Assembly: GCA_903970355.1 (NCBI GenBank)
Contig: CAJCIF010000251.1
Coordinates: 1-6,522, forward strand
Reading direction: 5' to 3'
Source: Actinomycetota bacterium
GTDB taxonomy: Bacteria > Cyanobacteriota > Vampirovibrionia > Obscuribacterales > Obscuribacteraceae
DNA length: 6,522 nucleotides
Shown here in pieces: positions 6,042-6,522 of the stretch. Both the position numbers and the translations under genes were made by a program. The number at the start of each line of letters is the position of its first letter. The stretch's first letter is position 1. Under the pieces are notes generated by a model. It saw nothing but the letters and a program-made list of their open reading frames with translations, was not told where the DNA came from and searched no databases.

Positions 6042-6522
6042 TTAATAGATGTACAACATTTCCCGGAACTTCGGTAACGGCCAAATAGCATCATCCACAA
6101 CACCTTCAAGTTCATCTGCCGCTGTGCGCACTTCGGTCATAGCCGGAATGACACGTTGTTGATAGAACTTGGCATGGGCGTATGGATCTTCATCTCCACC
6201 ATGATCTTCTCTGGTGTCATGAGTGGTGAGCGATTCAAGCACCTCAATTGAATTGTGCAATTCTGAAACCTTCGTGCAGAGGTCACGCAATATGCCCTCT
6301 TGAGCAGCGATATTCATACCACCAATAGCAGTTTTCGTTTGCACAATCGCATTGGCGACACGAGATTGATATTCAATCGCTGCCGGCAAAATTATTGTCT
6401 TGGCGATGGTTGCAGTAAGCAAACTTTCAATGTTGATGGTTTTGCAATACGCTTCCAATTGCACGTTGTAGCGGCTTACCAGTTCTTCTTCTTTGAGAAC
6501 ACCGTACTTTTCAAAGAGCTTT
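6042..6522 (-). CDS. glnN: Glutamine synthetase type III, C-terminal part
   Basis: The window contains the last 159 residues, ending with TAA at 6042-6044; the start lies beyond the right edge. Glutamine synthetase condenses glutamate and ammonia with ATP hydrolysis to make glutamine in the cytoplasm. The type III call rests on the C-terminal region specific to that family: KLFEKYGVLKEEELVSRYNV, then LEAYCKTINIESLLTATIAK, ILPAAIEYQ, a helical stretch, and the end WPLPKFREMLYIY. These long (~700 aa) GlnN enzymes occur in Bacteroidetes, Cyanobacteria and relatives. The ATP- and glutamate-binding core is outside the window, so activity cannot be judged. A strong terminator follows 20 nt after the stop, and the group II intron sits directly behind it. 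No damage is visible in this part. The assignment is from memory of family sequence, without alignment. Confidence 0.9.
   Translation of the reverse strand, partial: KLFEKYGVLKEEELVSRYNVQLEAYCKTINIESLLTATIAKTIILPAAIEYQSRVANAIVQTKTAIGGMNIAAQEGILRDLCTKVSELHNSIEVLESLTTHDTREDHGGDEDPYAHAKFYQQRVIPAMTEVRTAADELEGVVDDAIWPLPKFREMLYIY

Noticed and set aside
1..6522. CRISPR array, tRNA or rRNA
   Set aside because: No regularly spaced repeats, and no cloverleaf or rRNA-like segments were seen on either strand.

Overview
The window holds four complete protein genes, two genes cut by the window edges, and one complete group II intron. It looks like a bacterial chromosome of moderate GC. The C-terminus of a type III glutamine synthetase (GlnN), secreted TPR/VWA/PDZ-like proteins and a bacterial class C (IIC) group II intron would all fit a cyanobacterial-lineage genome such as the non-photosynthetic Melainabacteria/Obscuribacter relatives. 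That placement is a weak inference from gene content, not a sequence comparison.

Layout, left to right. Positions 1-1125 (+) are the 3' part of a gene for a TPR protein whose C-terminal half resembles a heavy-metal-associated (HMA) domain with an altered Cys motif. It converges, across 33 nt, on a leftward cluster of three genes. In transcription order these are an unrecognised 211-aa protein (3943-3308), a signal-peptide protein with TPR-like helices and a coiled-coil-like region (3224-2292), and a signal-peptide protein with a PDZ-like domain and a von Willebrand factor A domain with an intact MIDAS motif (2295-1159). The last two overlap by four bases (ATGA), which points to translational coupling. 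All three probably form one operon.

Positions 4053-5985 (-) are a full group II intron of about 1.93 kb. The ribozyme 5' region (5526-5985) is followed by a 464-aa reverse transcriptase/maturase without an HNH endonuclease domain (5525-4131), then domains V and VI (4122-4053). The 5' splice site lies directly after the T-run of a strong intrinsic terminator (5986-6021) serving the leftward glnN gene, whose C-terminus fills 6042-6522. Insertion just behind a terminator hairpin is the known habit of group IIC introns. The intron separates glnN and its terminator from the start of the three-gene cluster. Without it, the glnN stop and the first ATG of the cluster would be about 165 nt apart.

The points most worth following up are the FTDD (rather than YADD) active site of the reverse transcriptase, the readable exon-intron pairing at the terminator T-run, the CxC variant of the HMA-like domain, and the three-gene envelope-directed cluster, for which I recognise no described system.
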